Shown: positions 11,701-24,279, counted from the first letter of the stretch. The stretch is 64,000 nt of DNA from Pochonia chlamydosporia 170 (GCF_001653235.2 NC_035790.1:1426001-1490000); one strand, 5' to 3'. Program-made: numbers and translations. The notes: generated by a model from the sequence alone, not told the origin.

Positions 11701-12369
11701 GAAGGCAAGGCGAAGAAGAGCGCTGGTTTCAGTATTTTCGGCCGCCGGAAGAAGGCCGAACGTCAGGAGTGGGAAGTGTATGAGGAATCAGCTGCGAAAG
11801 CGGCCAAGGACAGCAAGGGTGGTGGCGCCAAGACAGAAGACAAGGCAGGAAGCAATCATGGTGTTCTGTTCGACGTCGATGCTATCCGAGCGGAACTGGC
11901 AAAGGAGTCTCATGAAGATGCAGACGTGGAAATGGCCCTGCAGGTCAAGGAGATAGAGTCGACTCTGCCACCGATGAAACTCGATATTTCTCCCACTACT
12001 CCTTCAGCCCTGTCCCCTCCAGCTGGTGCCAGGGGCTCTCTGAGGGAGACGAAAAGCGCTGATGTTCTCCCCATCGGTGGAATGGGGTTTGGGGCCACCA
12101 ACGGATCGCGAGAGCCCTCTCCGTATCATACAGATGCGCACGAAGAGGAAATCCAAATGACATTTGAATCGTCGTTTGACGACCCTCCACACAGACAGAC
12201 ACAACCACAGACGCATTATACGCCACCAGCCACCAGCGAGAGCACCCTCACCCGTCCGGAAGTTAAGAGCTCACAAACGCTGCCTAACATGACAATTTCA
12301 GACCCGTGGGCAGACCCGGACGATGAGGACTTTGGGAAAGAAAAAGAAATTTCGATGACTTTTGCATAA
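8758..12369 (+). CDS. DUF726 (TMCO4-type) membrane alpha/beta-hydrolase
   Basis: Exons 8758-10968 and 11026-12369 encode 1,184 residues; the intron has a GTATGT donor and a CTAAC branch site. Residues 1-250 are disordered, rich in Pro, Ser, Thr and acidic residues. A charged helical part follows. Residues ~590-665 are Gly/Ala-rich and hydrophobic (GLVIGLSAGLLAPVIGAGLA) and look like paired membrane segments. The hydrolase part holds the nucleophile elbow LVGYSIGARV at about residue 807, then LFGAPI. The tail after residue ~940 is again disordered and ends with an acidic EDFGKEKEISMTFA. The family is conserved from yeast (Mil1) to human TMCO4 but its substrate is not established; a lipase-like role in membrane traffic is plausible. 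Confidence 0.88.
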
Positions 12370-14614
12370 GACGGGGGCGACAGAAGTCGACCTTGAGGGA
12401 GTTTTTATAATTTTGTTGCTGGAGGAATTCACTGAATCGGCTTGCTTGATCGTCTAGGCGTTTGCATGGACATGGATAGATATAACCGTTCACAATTGGT
12501 GCGAGTTTATATTCCCATGATTTTGCTTCTTTCTGTCTATTCTCTTGGGCTGCATCAAAGAATGGCAGGCATATGCACATACACATTATATATTGTGGGA
12601 TCATGACGTTGTTTGGATGGAATAATATTAGGGAGGAATGGGACTGTAAACTTATTGAAGCATGATTCTGATGAGATGAGATGAGACTAGGAGATAATAT
12701 TGACGAGGTGGACACATAAATTATTGCTACTCAACGCTGAACCTCATGTGTGAATACAATACAGGGATTCTGGATGGGCAATAGCAACACGCTGTCACAA
12801 TCGATACGCAAATCGTCCGCTTTCATCTTTTGGTGCGAACGCATGTACGCGCGGCATATGTGTGACCAAAACGCTCTGACACAATGACCCAACCAGCGTG
12901 GATAGTTCGCAGTAATTAATCGGTCTGATCTCGCATGTCATGAAACTTGGCGGCTCTGTGAGATTTATTTTTGGCACCATGCTGACAGTCCGAGGTGGTG
13001 GGATGTGGAGGGCATGGCGTCGAGCGGTCGGAGTGCTGGCCTTGTAGGTAGTGATCTTCCATGTGTGAGAAACATAACGCGAAATGGCGGTGGTAAGCGG
13101 AAGGTGCCATGGGCTTGACTTTTTTTTTTGGAAGGTACTTTCCTTAACCGAGGATTGTATGGAGTGGTCTGGTGCTTTAGAATTCTGTAGATGAGACAGA
13201 GCTTCTTTTTTGGCTGAGCAAATCTGAGGTTTACTTGGGGATTATTGCAGATGATTGGTTTATGGGGAATTGAATGCCTTGGATGTGGGATGGGATTGAC
13301 TGGTAGTTCACTACCTAGGTAGTAAATGTCTGCGATGCGTTTTTCTTGACGGCTGTTAATCTTCTTTGCAAAGTCTACCAGAGCGTAACAGAGCCTCACT
13401 TTTCTCTTCTTCCTGTTTCACAACATGCAGCCGCTTAATAAGTTGAGTTGCACTAGACAGTATCATTCTGCAGGTGCTTCGCCCAAGACAAAGTGGAAAG
13501 ACAATAATCCCTGTCATCAATTTGGTGGGATGCTGTCTGGATGCTGTCTGGCCCGTCAGCCGCAGTGGAGACCATTGCGACAAGTCATCCAATCTGGCTC
13601 CATGGACGAGGCTATCGCCAGTCTCATAGGGCAGAAGGCCGACAGCACTGCCTTATGGGCTTACATGTCACCCATCTACTTCCACGATCACCAGTTTTGG
13701 GGGACAAAACGGACAGAGACCGAGCGAGAAAATGTGAGTGCTTGTCTTGCCGCTGTCACATAGCTGTTGACTTGTTGGCCACAGGTGAGGGGCATCACAT
13801 TCCTCAGATGCCTCAAGGGCAAAGCTTCTAGACACATTGACCTGCTCACCGATGGTGGTGGACGGTCATTTCTTCGCCGCTCAGCCTGTCCTCCACCAAT
13901 AGCATAATGCAGAGCCGTATATTTCGTACTGTCGCAAAGGCATTCTTGTCCGCTGAGAGTTATTATTACTAGTTCCTTCAGCTCGATGGAGTTTGGCAGG
14001 CTGGCGTTTCGCTGGCGTTGACAAGGATTGAGGCTGGGCACGCGCACTTGGGCATATTCAGGGTCTGGCCACCGCTCGCCTTGCTCGGACCCCAGGAAGG
14101 CTTGCATTGATCCGATTTTGGCATCCCTCTTCTTGGACGAGACCGGCATTCTTGCAACCCAACTGAGTTGTTGGAAGGACTGTGTTGCAATGACCGCCAC
14201 AAGGTCTGGTTCATGGGGCCGTTATTGGACGCCCGATGAACAAGGGGTTGATTGTCCCGTCTTACTCTCAAGAGCCGCCCACCCTTGGCTTGGGGAATTT
14301 CTCATTCGCCTCTTTCTTTGGAGTTTTGATTCTGCACCTTGTGAAGCACAGGGTTGGATTTTTCCTGCCGAGTGGTTGCTTGTGCGATATTTTCTTGTTG
14401 CGTTGTGGGAATCTAGGCAGCATCTTTGAACTGTGAACTTCAAGAAAAGTGAATGCTGTATTGCTTCACCTGTTTTGCTGCGTCTTATAACGCAGTTTCG
14501 ACCAGTGACACCAGACGACAAAGCCTGAGAGAGTGTCACTTGCAACGTACAGACCGGTTTTCGAGTTCGATTTACGAGGCGCCTTTTCCTTGCTAAACCG
14601 AGGAAGCTTTAAAG
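12370..14614. other. Gene-poor stretch after DUF726 gene
   Basis: About 2.2 kb without a supported gene. It includes the 3' flank of the DUF726 gene, T-rich tracts near 13121-13131 and the upstream region of the membrane-protein gene. Short frames at 13.4-14.4 kb have no protein-like composition. An upstream exon of the next gene carrying a signal peptide was looked for and not found. Confidence 0.45.
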
Positions 14615-16083
14615 ATGGATGTGTTGCCGAACAGTGGCAGATTACCTGAGGAAGAGGACAGCGGCAACGAGATTCGAGGCGATTCATCCCAGAATCCAGG
14701 AATAGGTCGAGAGACTATAACGACTCAAAGCACAAAGTCAGCGCCAGCTCCGGCAGCTACACCGCCGGCGCAAACCAACACCGATCCCGTTGTTTCCTTC
14801 AAGGGTCCTTTTTGGGACAACAGCAACCCTACAGACCGTGTGCTGCCAGAAAGTCATGAGAAACAGGAATGGCAATGGACGGTTGACAACACCAATCCTG
14901 CTGAGGTCAATTGGATCGCGTGGCTTTCCAGTCCGGCACTAAACACTCCCAGTTCAACTACTATAGAAAAGATAAATGTGGAAGGCCCAGTAGGCCGGAG
15001 GCTATCTATGCCCCCATCTAAAGGTACGTCTTCTATTTTTTTCAGTTTCAAAGAAGTCCAATTGAAGCTCTTTCACTTGACGAGTCTGTCTGGTTCTTAC
15101 ACCATCATCATCATGCGCCGGAATATTCAGAATAGAGAATGCAAAACTAACCTCTGTGGCGCGTAGACCAGACCGTCATCGTTCATTACGGAGACTTCCT
15201 AGATACCCTCAAAAGTTCAGGGGATGGCAGTGGCAGTACGGGGGCTACCGATTTTATGCGGCTCCAGGTAGGATGGAAAAGACGCAATGGGGAAGAGGGC
15301 GTCTCAAACTCTGGCGTTTTCTTCCTGAAGTACTCTGGCCCGGATACTCCGCTCCCCAAAGACAACACCACGGGCTACGAGGGGTCGGGCACGGTCAACG
15401 CCATAGTCGCCAGCACAAGCACAACTGCCATTGACTCGGGAGCCACGGAGCAGCCGTCACCTGCATCTCCTGCAGGCTCATCTGAATCTCATGGCAGTGG
15501 TTTGGCAGCCGGGGCCATCGCAGGTATAGCTGTGGGCGGTGCTGTTGCCGTTATTTTGATAGCCGGCCTGGTATGGTTCTTGCTTCGCCGACGCCGGAGC
15601 CAGAGGGAGCAGCCATACGATGACCAGTACAAGACGGCCCCGTTCATGGAGGACAAGAATCTGGCTACGGCGCAAGTGGTCGACTCACGTCGATCCGGGC
15701 ATTCTGAAGAAAGCGGTCGACCGGATTATCTAGCCCACGGTGCCACAAGCAACCCAGCTGCAGGTCCATACGGCGGCCAGAACGAACAGTATCACTCAGC
15801 GCATAGTCACACCGGAAGCTTCGCCAATCTTCACGACACAGGTATGTCTAACAGTCGAACCATGGCCTTCCGTAATACTGACGCCACCTCAGCTCCTGCT
15901 ACGCGGGGAATCCAAAACGACAATCAAAATACAGATGCAGAGTACCCGCCACATCCCAACATCACGTTGCCTATACCTTCGCGAATCCGACACCTGGTGG
16001 AACCACAACATACAGACGCCGATCTCCGCCGGCTCCTGGCAGAAGAAGATCTCCTAGACGAGGAAATTGCCAGAGGGACCTGA
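14615..16083 (+). CDS. Single-pass membrane protein with extracellular domain, unknown function
   Basis: Exons 14615-15023 and 15167-16083 encode 441 residues. Residues ~50-245 form a compact domain with WQWTVDNTNPAEVNWIAWLSS, then HYGDFLDTL, then VSNSGVFFLKYSGPD. A Ser/Thr/Gly stalk leads to one strong transmembrane helix (AAGAIAGIAVGGAVAVILIAG, about residue 270-295) ended by the stop-transfer RRRRSQR. The ~140-residue tail is polar and disordered and ends with acidic LLAEEDLLDEEIARGT. The layout resembles fungal wall-stress or surface receptors, but I recognise no named family. No classical signal peptide is visible after the chosen ATG, so the true N-terminus may lie in an upstream exon. 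Confidence 0.72.
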
Positions 16084-16583
16084 GTCCAAAGACTGTATCA
16101 TACGCGGTGGAGATGTGAAGTGTGACGATTCTCACAGCTAAGGTGTAGCGGACTTGTGGTCAACTATACAACACAGAGAAGAAGTCATTTGTTCGATTTC
16201 AGGGAATGCAGCAGTTTAGGTGCTGTCAGGATGGGCTAGCCGGAGTTTAGGATTTGGGACACAGTACGGAACGTTTATACGGTGAGGCAAGTTGAGCATG
16301 AGCGTGCGTTTGCCGCAATGATACCACTCGTTTGTAGATGTATGTATATTGTAATTAAGAGAGAATCGATGCCGTATCAATTGTGGATGTGTAGTGCATT
16401 GAATACGTAGAACATGCTTGCGAAAGTATTACTAAACCGACACTTTTTGTGACCAGCATGTTTCCAGCAAAAGACCCAGCACGAGTCTCCACGAAACAAA
16501 GTATTCATCACTACCTACAAATACACAGAATGCCAACCTCAGTCAGCATCCTCAAACCCCATCAATCCAGGCTCCCAGCCAAC
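16084..16583. other. Convergent 3' flanks of membrane-protein gene and TVP23
   Basis: 500 bp between two genes pointing at each other. No coding signal; presumably the 3' UTRs and terminators of both. Confidence 0.5.
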
Positions 16584-17340
16584 CTAACGGAACCATCTCC
16601 CAACCATATTCGACGCAATACTGCCCGCCAGATTCGTCGACCCCAACGCACTGCCCGCCAAATTAGAAGCCTGGCTAAACTTGTCGCACCTCGAAAACGC
16701 AAGCGTATTCATAATCGTCAAGACCAGCGCAATAACTAAACGTGTCAGTCTCCCTCACTATCCGCCATCTTCCGGAAAACACAGCTTCAGAGGGGTGAGG
16801 AAACATACCAACAAGAGGCAGCCACAAAAACTGCAACCGCACAATCGCCAACACCGCCAGCAATATCCACAGCAAAGGCTGCACATACAGCGACAGCCAG
16901 AAGAACCGACTATCCGTCGCGTTGATCACCTTTGCGCCCGGCTCGCTCGACTCAAAGACCCATTTTGACTCGCCGCTCTGGGGGTCGACTTCGTTCCACC
17001 ACCTGAGCCCGACGAGCCGCCGGCCCGCTATGTTCTTGAGGTAGTAGAAATCAGCGGCGAGGAGGAGGATCGTGATAATGAAAATCATGACCCTGCATCG
17101 ATTAGCTGCAGAAAATGGCAGTGGGAAGAAGGGGGAAAACGTACATGCTGGCCGTGACCCAAAGGCCGAAAAAGTAGACCAAAACACTCGCTACAGACGT
17201 TAGTTACACCCCGCATAACGAGCGAAGCGAGGACCAAAAAACATACATATTCGGAAGGCGAGAAAGGTGAGGAGCGTGATGGGGTGGGAGCTGAGGCGCC
17301 AGCTTAGTGTGCCGGGGAGTTGTTGCGCTTCTGTGTCCAT
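16584..17340 (-). CDS. TVP23: Golgi membrane protein Tvp23
   Basis: Four exons on the minus strand, 17340-17247, 17190-17145, 17092-16809 and 16735-16584, give 191 residues starting [20 protein letters not shown]. The family signature is strong: [61 protein letters not shown], then [13 protein letters not shown] and LQFLWLPLV. Four hydrophobic segments fit the Tvp23/FAM18 topology. The C-terminus is [18 protein letters not shown] followed by Gly/Ser/Ala repeats. Tvp23 sits in late Golgi/TGN vesicles with Yip4/Yip5-type proteins and helps vesicle traffic. All introns are in frame with CTAAC-like branch points, so the model is firm. Confidence 0.92.
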
Positions 17341-18013
17341 TGCGAGGGATGGGGAGGGATGGCGCGTCTGATGGGCCGTGGAGGTTGATGAGTGTGATGC
17401 GGCGGTGAGTGGAAGATGGTGAGGTGCGTTGTCTGTTGTTGCTTGCGTTACGTGCGCATCCCTGGAGTTGGTTGCTGGTGTTGAGGGTCAAGTGGTTCTG
17501 GTTGATGGTCGTGGCCAGGCGACATGTGGCATTTGGACTTGGCCTTGGACCAGGCACGAGTTGAAGGAGGTTACGCAAAGCTCCAGCCCAGTTGTGGGGA
17601 CCGAGATTGGGAGTGGCCACTGACCAGTCAGGGACAACACACCAGCAACTGCTCTGTTAAGGTGCAAGCTTGAGGTACAGGGAGCAAAGGAGATGAGTTG
17701 ATCCGGCCCGCAATGGACTCGGTTGACTCTCAGGTACGGAGTACATGGGCGAGGTGCATGCACGCCTCCAGATACAGAGCGCGCTCCAAGACCATCATCA
17801 CTTTACGCTGCCATTGAATCGTCTGCAAACCCACTCCCATTTGTGCCCTGCTTCATCCGCCTTAAACACCAATTGGCTTCTATAATCTCCATGCTATACT
17901 GAAGAGCAAACATAATAATCCGCACATCTCCGCAGTTACACCATCTGCATACTCACTTACATCAAGTAACCGTCGGCTACTTACAAGTTACACCATCCAT
18001 CCACCACCTCATC
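17341..18013. promoter_or_regulatory. Divergent promoter between TVP23 and citE-like gene
   Basis: 673 bp between the start codons of two divergent genes. It contains an exact TACGGAGTA at 17735-17743. The last ~200 bp before the citE-like ATG are ATG-poor and C/A-rich, as in a fungal leader. Confidence 0.5.
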
Positions 18014-19057
18014 ATGGCAGCCGCGGCGAGGTCAACGTCCATCCTCCGCCGCTCTCTTCTCTATGGTAAGGCTGGCTATCCCTCACATAACTCCTTTCAT
18101 GTGCCTTTGCTAATTGAAATATGAATTGTTATATTAATAGTCCCCTCCTCGTCACAGAAAATGCTCACAAAGTCCCTGGGCCTAACCTCGGACAACATTA
18201 CATATGACCTGGAGGACTCGGTCACGCCATCTCTCAAGCCAGAGGCTCGAAAACAACTCAAGTCGCACATTTCCTCCCTGAAAACCCGCCCGTCATCAAT
18301 CTCAGAACTTGCTGTTCGAGTCAATGCCGTCTCCACCTCCTTCGCGCTCGATGACCTAACGTCTCTGGCCTCTGAACAACTCGTTGATGCAGTTGTCGTG
18401 CCCAAAGTCGAGTCGGCGGCTGATTTGACATTTGTCTCTGATGTTCTGCGACATGTATCCCCAGAAAGACATGCAGACAACTCAGCCAACCCCGTCAAGA
18501 TCATAGCTCTGATAGAATCTGCCAGAGCCGTCATGGACCTGTCTAGCATCTGCCGAGCATCTCCCTTTTTGAGCGGTCTAATATTTGCCGCCGAGGATTT
18601 TGCTCTCGACTTGTCCATTACAAGGACTCCGTCTCTCACCGAGTTTCTCTACGCCCGCTCTGCAATAGTCACGGCCGCCAGGGCCGCTGGCTTACCGAGT
18701 GCCATAGACTTGGTCTGCACCTCATACCGTGGCGAGCAAGGCATTAAGAGGCTTCAAGAGGAATGCGAGGGAGGAAAATCAATGGGATTCAACGGCAAAC
18801 AATGTATCCACCCCAACCAAGTCGACATTGTCCAAAACTTGTTTGCCCCAACCAATGAAGAGGTTGAATGGGCCGTTCGGGTAGTCATTGCTGACGAAAA
18901 GGCCGCAGCCTTGGGTAGAGGAGCCTGGACACTAGACGGTAAGATGATTGATGCTCCGGTCTCTGGCAAAGCTCGAGCCGTCGTTGCAAAGGCTGAGCAG
19001 TGCGGATTTGACGTCCCTGAGCTGAGGCGGAAATGGAACCACCAGGAACCTGAATGA
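18014..19057 (+). CDS. CitE/CLYBL-like lyase (HpcH/HpaI aldolase family)
   Basis: Exons 18014-18065 and 18141-19057 encode 322 residues. The first ~18 residues (MAAAARSTSILRRSLLY) look like a mitochondrial presequence. Family landmarks follow in order: VPSSSQKML (~18-26), YDLEDSV (~40, metal/phosphate side), VRVNAVST, VVPKVESAADL (~103), IALIESARAV, FAAEDFALDL and KQCIHPNQV near residue 250. These match citrate lyase beta-subunit-like proteins, whose animal form CLYBL cleaves citramalyl-CoA in mitochondria; other members act on malyl-CoA or beta-methylmalyl-CoA. No alpha or gamma subunit genes are nearby, so it works alone and not as bacterial citrate lyase. The exact substrate is unknown. 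Confidence 0.9.
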
Positions 19058-19156
19058 TAAATCACGTACGCCATTCAAGAAAGTTGAGGCACCAATGCTT
19101 TGCCCAAATCTATCATATCATGTTGTCCTTACGCGAATGCAGGCTCAACCGCCGTT

Positions 19157-21453
19157 TTAAACCAAGTAATGCGGACTCCAGAAAGATGCCATGCCCAAAT
19201 CATCAATTTCATCGCCATTGACAGTCCAGTCGTGATTTTCTACCATCCAAGAAGGTATGTGTGCTTCGCTCGACTCTGGAAACCCCGTTGATCCCGCTCT
19301 TGACAAGGACACTCGCCCTTGAGTTGAGGACGCAGCTTCTTGCGCCTCTCCGCCGGGCATTGTACCTCCAAAATCCACCAACGGCCTATCGTCCAAGTAT
19401 CCTGGGCGGATTTTTTCATTGCCAGTGTTACAGTAGTTTTGTGTACTGTTATCCTGCAAAGTAAACCCCTCACCGATACAGCCCTGCGCTTTGTCGAAAC
19501 GACCCTTGGTGTCTGGGTATATATGCGGGCTGTTGTCCTGCCCGAATCTTGACCAATGATCCGGAGGCAAAGAGTCTTTTGAGAGCTGCTCTCTCGGTAG
19601 TTTGCCGCAGTCGTGAGGAAGAGGACTCTGCTGACTCTGTACTGGTTCGGGGCTTTCGAATCCATGTAAATCAGGAGGTTGATCCATGTCGAACTGCGCC
19701 TTGGTCCTGAAGGCAGTGTTGCGGCCAGGCTGACCACGGGCCAGTCCACTGAGCGGCGGTACTACTACTTTCTCTGCATGATCTCTGTTCATCGGATTGA
19801 CGGTGGTTGTCCGAAGGGGTTGCGCTGAATCCTCCTCAAAATCGCGTTTGGGGTTCAGCTGGTCATCCGCACACACACAGTATCGGGCTGTGTGATCAAA
19901 GTCAGACTTGACTTGAAGAACTGGACGCTGATTCATGGACGATTGTAGTCGCAGCGTTTCATGTAATGTATCTACATCTTTTGGGTCTTCGAAGTCCAAC
20001 CTGAGTGATTCATTGACCACGGAGTTGTCATCATGGAATTCATGATACTTGCGTTGCGCCGGGTTGCTCCCGTAATTTGATTGGATGAGAGAAGTCTGGC
20101 AACCTGCGGGAAAACGAAACCTTGGGCTATTGGAATCGCTGTAAAGCCCGGCCTGCGAGATATAATTGGTATCTATGTTCCTCACAGGCTCTGTGCCAGA
20201 GTAAGATTGGCCAAGACGTGGTTCTCCGATTACTGAAGGTGAACGGTCTTTTCTTGAGCATGAACAAGGTTGTGCGCCAGGTCTGTGCTGACTTTTGTGC
20301 CTAACTGAACTGGTCAACTCCCGCTTTCTTGGGATTCCAACCTTTGGAGACGTTGTTCCCTCTAAATCGGCTGCAGAGTTACCATCCGGCTCCCTTGCTG
20401 TGAACATTCTCCCCACGTTAGACATCCTGGAAATGTGACCCAAGACACCGGGACAACCACTGCTACTCGGTTCTGTATCTGAAGCCATGACCTCGTTCGT
20501 AGTTTCGGCAGTTGGCTGACCCATAATCGAACCGGCTTGTGCATGGGCTGTTCTTTTAGAAGCTCCATCAATATCTGAATCGTCAAACATTCTCTTGGTT
20601 TTAGAGTTTCTGCATCCCAACTCAAAGTTGTGAAACGACAGATCCCCCACTCAAAGAATTAAAGTCAGCCAGGATCAAGTTCAACCATCGTGTCTCAGAA
20701 ATCAGACGCCAAGAACATACATGCAATATCACTCCCGTCCCCAGCATTAGGCAGCCGGTTATCCGCCACATGAGGTTTCATCTATTGGCAATTAGACGCC
20801 AAAGTAAACGCTCAATGCTCCCAAGTTGAGCTTACGATGACACGTTCCGTCCTTACTGCAGCTGAGGCGAAGTTCTTCATTATTTCCTTTCCAGAGCGCA
20901 GTTTGTGCCGTTGGCGAGCTTTGTGATTCTCTCGGGGGTTGCGCGTACGATTGTCACTGTCACACCTGCTCTCAGAAGTCGATGGCTTGGCGTCATATCG
21001 ATTCTCTCGAGTTTTGCGACGCGGTTGGCGTTGGAACTCGTGATGGGACCCATTTGACACACACTCCTCGCCCTCCATGGCAGAATTGAAACTGTATCTT
21101 GGTTTTGCAGATCGGAATGCCGGACCCATTGGTAGACTGTCCGGATCTGACTCGTTGTATGCGGCTGTGTCGCTTAAACTCATGTGATGTTGATTAACTG
21201 GCGATACGCCGGTAGCCTGGTGCTGAGCAGTTCCGTCCAGTAACTGGTCTACAAGACCATCATGTCCAGGACCACTACCACGACAATGAGGTGGAATATT
21301 TTCGAGCCAGGTTTCCACACATCCAGGTTTTACTATGCTGAACCTGGATGGCTGATGGCTTCTTCGCAGACGATGACCACCACCACCATTTGAACACTTC
21401 TGCTGCTCATTTGTAACATCGTCTACTGAAACTTGACGACAATGCTTCAACAT
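19157..21453 (-). CDS. Large disordered protein of unknown function
   Basis: Proposed exons 21453-20836, 20781-20721 and 20649-19157 give 723 residues with all junctions in phase. The N-terminus has FSIVKPGCVETWLENIPPHC (~residue 38-57), a basic stretch PRRKTRENRYD and a KARQRHKLRSGKE block. The centre is Ser/Gln/Asp-rich and low in hydrophobics. The C-terminus is unusually aromatic: HIPSWMVENHDWTVNGDEI then MASFWSPHYLV at the very end. I recognise no domain; the VETWLE and C-terminal FWxP-type ends suggest short interaction motifs. The acceptor of intron 2 is TTTGAG, which is uncommon, and an alternative donor exists at 20857, so exon limits are moderately sure. It converges on the citE-like gene with only 99 bp between stops. 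Confidence 0.68.
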
Positions 21454-24131
21454 GCCGAAAGATCAGGCCACCAGCTCGTTTATCTGTTGCTTTTAGAACG
21501 GGCTGGGGAATATCAACTGGATAAGTGTTGGGAGAAGCCAATGACTCAAAATTCTTTCCGTCCCGACGCCTGCGCCATCAACGCGATTCAAAAAGCACAA
21601 AGTCGTGCTCACAAATGACGAGTCGAAAAGATGTAGGCAGTAGCGAACTATACTTAACTGTAGAGAACTTCAAGCGCAAGTTGGAATGTCATGTTTGCCT
21701 TCCCCCAGCGCATCAGCGAGTCACTTGTTTTGATACTCATACCGCAGGAGCAACTGTCGACTTCCAAGGTTTGAAGAAATGCAGCATTATCGCCTGGAAC
21801 TCTTCTGAGATCTACTTTGACTTGAATCGGGGAAGTTTCATTGTTGGGAGCAAAACCCTTGAAACACAACTATCCCTACAGAGGTGTTTTGGCAACCGTA
21901 ATCGATCCCAATGCATTATCTCGTATATTCTGCATAAAGAGAAATGATCTAGCAAGACTTACCTAGCGAGGATGGTAGAAATATCTTCGCTTGGACTTGG
22001 AGTAGGATAAAAAGCACGTACGACGGTTGTACTTGCTTTTCACACTTGGGCGTTGGCCACCACAGAAAGGCCCAAATGTGCAATTGTAATTACAATACAG
22101 TACCGGTACGTCGCACTCCCCATAAACAAAGCTGATGGTCTCACCTGGTCAAGGCACTACAGCTTTTCGCCTCTTCTAGAACGCACTAATGCAAACCCAA
22201 GTCACACAACCCAGCAGACGGGTCTTGGGCTGTGAGACATGAGCTTGAGCTCCATGCCTGCCCCTTGGACCCCCAGGACGTTTGTAACAGGTATTTTTGT
22301 ATTTTTTGGGTAACTGCCGATTTTGACTGGGGGTTCTTTGGTTGGTCGCATGAATATGATTGATGCTCTCAGTCAAGCGCCATATGTGCTGCTCCGCGCT
22401 GGATGTGGTTTGAGGCATGTAGCGTCATAGTATGACAACAACCAGACGCTACACAAAACAAAAGTGACACCTGTCAAATCGCGCTAGTGCTCCCTTTACC
22501 TTCAACTTACAGACTGCCTGGGTAGTCAGCCGTTTCGTGAGCCAGAGGTGATGCTGTCTTGCTGGGTGCTTGGTGCTGGCTGTGAAGCTGCAGAATCTGT
22601 GCAAAGTACAGAGCCGAGTCGCCAAACCCAGCACTTCCAATATCAATTATGGCCGTCAATGCGTATCAGTTCTGACTCCTGAGTTTCCGCCAATATCAAG
22701 CAGGTGACGTCGTGTGAGATTAATGGTTCATACAATTATGGAATGCACATTTGCTAACCTTAGCTTGCGGTTGGATGGTGGGCCTCATCTTGGTGCTCCC
22801 CAGGCCTGTAGGAGCCGAACAAATACCAGACAGACTGGAACAATGCTCAAGAGTTCAAGACCCTGTCTGGCAACACATTCTTCTGTGCAATGCCTCAATA
22901 GGTAATTACAGTGTCGAGCCCTTGTGTTGAATGCTGCTCCTTACAGCACTGCAATGCCATATCTATTGGGGCGACCGGCACGCAGATGGGTTCCGCTCAA
23001 TTTTCCCACAAAAGATACCGAATGTCGCCCATGCACAGAGTACGTAGGTATGCACGAAGTATGTTCCTAGCGCAATCCAATGCCAAGGAACGGGGCCTCT
23101 TGCGTCGCATTCGTGTCCCCTGATCATGCCTGGGATGGTTGTGTACCTCGTGGTTGTGTCCAAAGTGAGGTTTGCTGGTGGCGTGCTCCAAGTGGGAACC
23201 AGCAGGCTTGGACAGTGACATGTCGGCGTCAGGTCCTCAATAACCGTTGGATATGTGTCTCATGTTATTCTTGCTCCGAGAGAGATGATTTAAGCAGGGG
23301 CCAGTCGCAACCTCCCGACCATGCAACCTTTCAGCGCCTCCAGATTTGAGGGGGAAGATTCTTGGCAACTCCTCCATTGATGTCCCAGAACTGAGGTTCT
23401 ACAACATCAGACCCAGGGAAACAAAAATGGAAGCCTTTCGGACTTGGCGACGATTGCCTGCTTGACCCGACCCCTGACTGACAGGGGCCACCATGGTTCT
23501 GCACTCCATTGCTCCATTGCTCCATTATGGGTTTCGTTTTAGCTTTGTGCGATCTGTGGTGTGACTCCTGTTTGGACAAGAATAATATCAATAATCCTTG
23601 TCGACACCAAAGGACCCTGCGTGCTGTGCTCTGGTTGGCTTGCATTGGTATCCATTGCAACAACTTGGCTCCTGCTGGCATACAAACTCGACCTGTCTTC
23701 TTGCTGGTGACGGGCATTGAATATTTTGGGATGGTTTTCGTCCGTATTGTTCATAAACTCTTATCTTCAACATGCCACCAAAATTCGCGAAGGACATCCT
23801 CCCAGTTTAACTGCAATTCCCTGTTTCTTCTTCTTGTTTGGTGTATCAATCCTATTTTGCGGATCTTGGAGTGGTCATTGGCGGTTTTCCACCCGTTGTC
23901 TTGTCTCTCGTCAACGTCCGTTCCGCTGATTTCCTGTCCTGTTGGGGCTGCCCTTCAATGAGTGCATTTTGACCCAGTCTCCTGTCTGCTGGCTTGTGGC
24001 CTCGGCGTCTGCTGTCCCAGTGTCAAGTTGTCAACAAACATACCAGGCAGTATCACTTGACCGTTGGGCTAGTTAGTCATTTCACCGACCAGACCTACCG
24101 TTGTCCCAAGTGCCGTCGTTGAACGATTAGA

Positions 24132-24156
24132 CAAAGCAAAGCAAAGCAAAGCAAAG
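24132..24156 (+). repeat. (CAAAG)5 microsatellite
   Basis: Five perfect tandem copies of a pentamer in intergenic DNA. Confidence 0.9.
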
Positions 24157-24250
24157 CCGCATCACACCACCAGCCGCCCACGTGCGCTTGACTAGCAGGG
24201 TCAGACTTGACTGGAAGGAACCAGTTGACCAGACTTGACATTGAAGGCGC

Positions 24251-24279
24251 CAGACCAGGACCAGACCAGACCAGACCAG
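24251..24279 (+). repeat. CCAGA/ACCAG pentamer run
   Basis: Near-tandem copies of ACCAG with one interruption. The same pentamer recurs in other intergenic regions of the window (28587, 36416, 62713). Confidence 0.8.

Noticed and set aside
13688..14200. 170-residue minus-strand frame upstream of the membrane-protein gene
   Set aside because: Amino-acid composition looks random and there are no recognisable motifs; overlapping frames on the other strand are equally long.
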